This document shows, piece by piece, positions 13,729 to 15,853 of a stretch of DNA of 15,853 nt (positions within the stretch are counted from its first letter, which is position 1; each line of letters opens with the position of its first letter). The notes beneath the pieces were generated by a model. That model searched no databases and was not told the DNA's origin. It was given only the letters and a program-made list of their open reading frames with translations. Both the position numbers and the translations under genes were made by a program. The DNA is from an uncultured Bacteroides sp. (GTDB taxonomy: Bacteria > Bacteroidota > Bacteroidia > Bacteroidales > Bacteroidaceae): NCBI GenBank assembly GCA_905203765.1, contig CAJKXC010000060.1, positions 1 to 15,853 of the forward strand, written 5' to 3'.

Positions 13729-14875
13729 TAGCAGTTATCATAAGAATCTCGTATTCACCGCAGCGTGCATCGGGATGTGTTTCTTCGGAGTGTCCATGAT
13801 TACGTTGGGGGCGGTGCTCCCATCGCTCGTCACCAAACTGGGACTGAGCGGACTGCAAACCACCACGCTGGTCACCTTCCTGCCACTGGGCATGCTCGCC
13901 GGCTCGCTGATATTCGGCCCTATCGTAGACCGCTTCGGGCATAAAGCGCTATTGGTGCCCAGTTGCATCCTTGTGTTACTGGGCATGGAAGGGCTTGCCT
14001 TTTTCCACAGCATACCGTTACTGCAAGCATCCATCGTCGGCATCGGCCTGGGCGGCGGCATCCTGAACGGAGAAACCAACGCCCTGGTAGCGGACATATC
14101 GAGCGAAACCGAGAAAGGCTCGCGCCTCAGTTTCCTGGGCATGTTCTACGGACTGGGAGCGCTGGGCATACCGATGCTACTGGGTGTGCTGGAAAGGTAT
14201 TATTCATTTGAAACCATCCTGCAAGGCATCGGCGTAGTGATGCTGGCAGGCATCCTGTTCTGCATCCCCGTACACTTCCCGGCGCCCAAACAAGCACAAG
14301 GATTCCCCATCAAAGAAGGGCTGGGACTGCTGAAGGAAAGCAGCCTGTTGCTGCTCAGCTTCGTCCTCTTCTTCCAAAGCGGCATCGAAGGCGTGTGCAA
14401 CAACTGGTCTACCAGCTACTTCGGTCAGATGACCGACCTCTCCGCCGGCGAGGCGCTGATGATGCTGACGTGCATGGTGGCAGGGCTGACCGTGGCGCGT
14501 ATGCTGCAAGTATTCATCTTCAAAAAGGTGAAGCCCGAAGCCGTGCTGCCCTACAGCCTTACCCTGACTGCCATCGGCTTCTGCCTGCTGATGTTCGCCC
14601 CCGGACTGGTACGTGCCGCCATCGGCATGGTGATAGTGGGTGCCGGACTGTCCGCCACCTACCCCGTCATACTGACCGTGCTGGGCAATCGCTACCCCAC
14701 CCTGTCGGGCACTGCCTTCAGCGTGGCGCTTGCCATTGCCCTTGTGGGACAGACAACGATGAACGGGCTGATGGGAATTATTTCCCAGCGTCCCGAAGGC
14801 ATCGGACTGTATCCTTACCTGATGATTGCCTCGCTCGTCATCATGCTCCTTTTGTTCAAACGTTCACTGAAATAA
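13721..14875 (+). CDS. major facilitator superfamily transporter, probable sugar importer
   Basis: A 384-residue inner-membrane protein with about twelve hydrophobic segments. The loop between helices 2 and 3 carries the MFS motif A form GPIVDRFGHKA. Two halves are separated by a hydrophilic stretch rich in Pro, Lys and Gln near residues 185-205. I chose the ATG at 13721 (MSNSSYHKN) over the upstream in-frame ATG at 13700, because it overlaps the ROK stop as ATGAGTAA, a typical translational-coupling arrangement, and avoids an odd PLKTCC leader. Position between a sugar kinase and an SIS protein suggests a sugar or sugar-derivative substrate; the sequence itself does not reveal which one. The SIS gene begins 28 nt downstream. 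Confidence 0.88.
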   Translation: MSNSSYHKNLVFTAACIGMCFFGVSMITLGAVLPSLVTKLGLSGLQTTTLVTFLPLGMLAGSLIFGPIVDRFGHKALLVPSCILVLLGMEGLAFFHSIPLLQASIVGIGLGGGILNGETNALVADISSETEKGSRLSFLGMFYGLGALGIPMLLGVLERYYSFETILQGIGVVMLAGILFCIPVHFPAPKQAQGFPIKEGLGLLKESSLLLLSFVLFFQSGIEGVCNNWSTSYFGQMTDLSAGEALMMLTCMVAGLTVARMLQVFIFKKVKPEAVLPYSLTLTAIGFCLLMFAPGLVRAAIGMVIVGAGLSATYPVILTVLGNRYPTLSGTAFSVALAIALVGQTTMNGLMGIISQRPEGIGLYPYLMIASLVIMLLLFKRSLK

Positions 14876-14903
14876 AAGTATTTACCCCCTAAAAAAAGAC
14901 ATT

Positions 14904-15665
14904 ATGTTAGCACTTGAATGGTTAAAGAATGCCCACGGCATTATGGAGAAACTGGAAGACACCCAACTGGAGAACATTAAGAAAGCAGCCACTGCTATGG
15001 CGGACTCTATCGAAGCCGGACGCTGGGTTCACACCTTCGGCTGCGGCCACGCCACGATTCCGGTAGAAGAAATGTATCCGCGCATCGGCAGCTTCGTCGG
15101 TTTCCATCCGCTTTGCGAACTGCCACTGACGTTTTTCACGCAAATCATCGGGCAGATGGGCATCCATCAGTTCCTCTTCCTGGAACGGTCGGAAGGTTAC
15201 GGACAGGAGATCATGAAGAATTACGACTTCTCGCCCCAGGACTGCCTGTGGATTTTCTCCCATACAGGCATCAATGCCGTCAACATCGACATGGCTATTG
15301 AAGCACGGAAACGCGGTATGAAAGTCATCGTCTACGGTTCGGCAGGCGAAACGGGCGACAAGCCGAGCCGCCATTCCAGTGGCAAGAACCTCTTCCAGTT
15401 GGCAGATATCGTGGTAGATTCCTGTGTGCCGTTGGTAGATGCTTCCGTGCCCTTGAAGAATCATTTCGATAAAGTAGGCCCGCTGTCTACGCTGAGCTTC
15501 GTCACTATGGTATGGATGACCATCACCACCGTTGCCGAGATTCTGGCAGACCGTGGCGTGCAGCTATACATCCATCCGTCGCACAACGTTCCGGGCGACA
15601 CCACCGCCCACGAACGGCTGGATGCCGCGATTGCGGAATATCAGCGGAAAGTAAAGACGCTATAA
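14904..15665 (+). CDS. SIS domain protein, UPF0309-like
   Basis: A 253-residue protein with a single SIS (sugar isomerase) fold, close in pattern to the UPF0309 group. Seen: WVHTFGCGHATIPVEEMYPR (41-60), which corresponds to the group's FGxGH...EE..R signature, and FSHTGINAVNIDMAIEARKR (118-137), the phosphosugar-binding region. SIS proteins isomerise, aldol-cleave or sense phosphosugars, and the MurQ etherases belong to the same superfamily. It is the third gene of the ROK-MFS operon, so its likely substrate is the phosphorylated product of the ROK kinase. The function of this group is not settled, and a regulatory role is possible. The length is normal for UPF0309 proteins. Confidence 0.88.
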   Translation: MLALEWLKNAHGIMEKLEDTQLENIKKAATAMADSIEAGRWVHTFGCGHATIPVEEMYPRIGSFVGFHPLCELPLTFFTQIIGQMGIHQFLFLERSEGYGQEIMKNYDFSPQDCLWIFSHTGINAVNIDMAIEARKRGMKVIVYGSAGETGDKPSRHSSGKNLFQLADIVVDSCVPLVDASVPLKNHFDKVGPLSTLSFVTMVWMTITTVAEILADRGVQLYIHPSHNVPGDTTAHERLDAAIAEYQRKVKTL

Positions 15666-15675
15666 CAAACCGCTC

Positions 15676-15774
15676 CCTGTAGAATCTATCACAACAGGGT
15701 TCACCGCATTCATCGCCCGGCAGCAAAGCCTTTGCTGCCGGGCGATTGCGTATGAAGGCAAGGCGTTCTACAGG
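15676..15774. repeat. 99-nt nested inverted repeat downstream of the SIS gene
   Basis: Outer 9-bp arms CCTGTAGAA (15676-15684) and TTCTACAGG (15766-15774) enclose the 17-bp perfect inner stem at 15712-15746. The intervening parts are partly complementary (for example TTCAT opposite ATGAA). The whole may be a folded 3' structure or an intergenic repeat unit. Confidence 0.55.
15712..15746 (+). terminator. strong hairpin, probable terminator of ROK-MFS-SIS
   Basis: Perfect 17-nt arms starting ATCGCCCGGCAGCAAAG meet around a single C (15729), 46 nt past the SIS stop. The stem is very GC-rich. No U-run follows (GATTGCGTATG), so it is atypical for an intrinsic terminator and may instead protect the mRNA 3' end. 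Confidence 0.55.
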
Positions 15775-15839
15775 ATTCACCGTTGCTTTCAGCCTTCACC
15801 CTGTACTGTCCTGACTTTAGTTGACTGGATTAATGTTTA

Positions 15840-15851
15840 GTCCTATAGGAC
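15840..15851. repeat. 12-bp perfect palindrome GTCCTATAGGAC at the window edge
   Basis: GTCCTATAGGAC is self-complementary. It lies 2 bases from the window end, so its continuation cannot be seen. It could be the first unit of a short tandem palindromic array. Confidence 0.35.
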
Positions 15852-15853
15852 AT

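Overview
The window is ordinary chromosomal DNA of a gut-type member of the Bacteroidales, most likely Bacteroides or a close relative. The main evidence is the repeated occurrence, just upstream of genes, of the Bacteroidota sigma -7 element TAnnTTTG without Shine-Dalgarno sequences. Gene content agrees: a TonB with a short proline segment, an A-type flavodiiron protein, IspH of the MEP pathway and a 270-residue NagB. Species cannot be fixed from sequence alone. Coding density is high and no insertion sequence, tRNA, rRNA, CRISPR array or clear pseudogene is visible.

Layout. (1) 132-2616, minus strand: short-chain polyprenyl synthase, a 233-residue protein of unknown function and a TatD-type metal hydrolase, closely packed as one operon. 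(2) 2696-3382, minus: tonB with its own promoter and a strong terminator. (3) 3596-5157, plus: cmk and ispH, 8 nt apart. (4) 5351-6331, plus: pfkA, behind two -7 elements that flank a perfect 20-bp palindrome. (5) 6393-9279, minus: a three-gene operon encoding a steroid 5-alpha-reductase (SRD5A) homologue, an Old Yellow Enzyme-family reductase and a short-chain dehydrogenase. (6) 9445-12490, minus: nagB, a flavodiiron protein and a YhcC-type radical SAM protein. (7) 12769-15665, plus: an unusual ROK-family kinase, an MFS transporter and a UPF0309-like SIS protein, forming an operon in which the first two genes overlap. The last 190 bases are non-coding and rich in inverted repeats.

The most interesting unit is block 5. 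The combination of 5-alpha-reductase, OYE-type reductase (candidate 5-beta-reductase) and SDR (candidate 3-beta-hydroxysteroid dehydrogenase) matches, as I recall it, the gene set by which gut Bacteroidales reduce 3-oxo-delta4 bile acids and steroids to 5-alpha or 5-beta products and then to 3-beta-hydroxy (iso or isoallo) forms. The system is therefore probably not new in kind. Its promoter repeats, the degenerate Fe-S cysteine pattern of its flavoenzyme and the presence of two stereochemically opposed reductases in one operon deserve attention. The second candidate is block 7, a kinase-transporter-isomerase module that looks like uptake and breakdown of an unidentified sugar, probably an amino sugar or related compound; its ROK protein lacks the usual ExGH sugar and zinc motif.

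Co-operation of genes elsewhere is modest. IspH and the polyprenyl synthase both serve isoprenoid synthesis but lie in separate operons. NagB makes fructose 6-phosphate, the substrate of PfkA. The flavodiiron protein probably protects an anaerobe from oxygen or nitric oxide.
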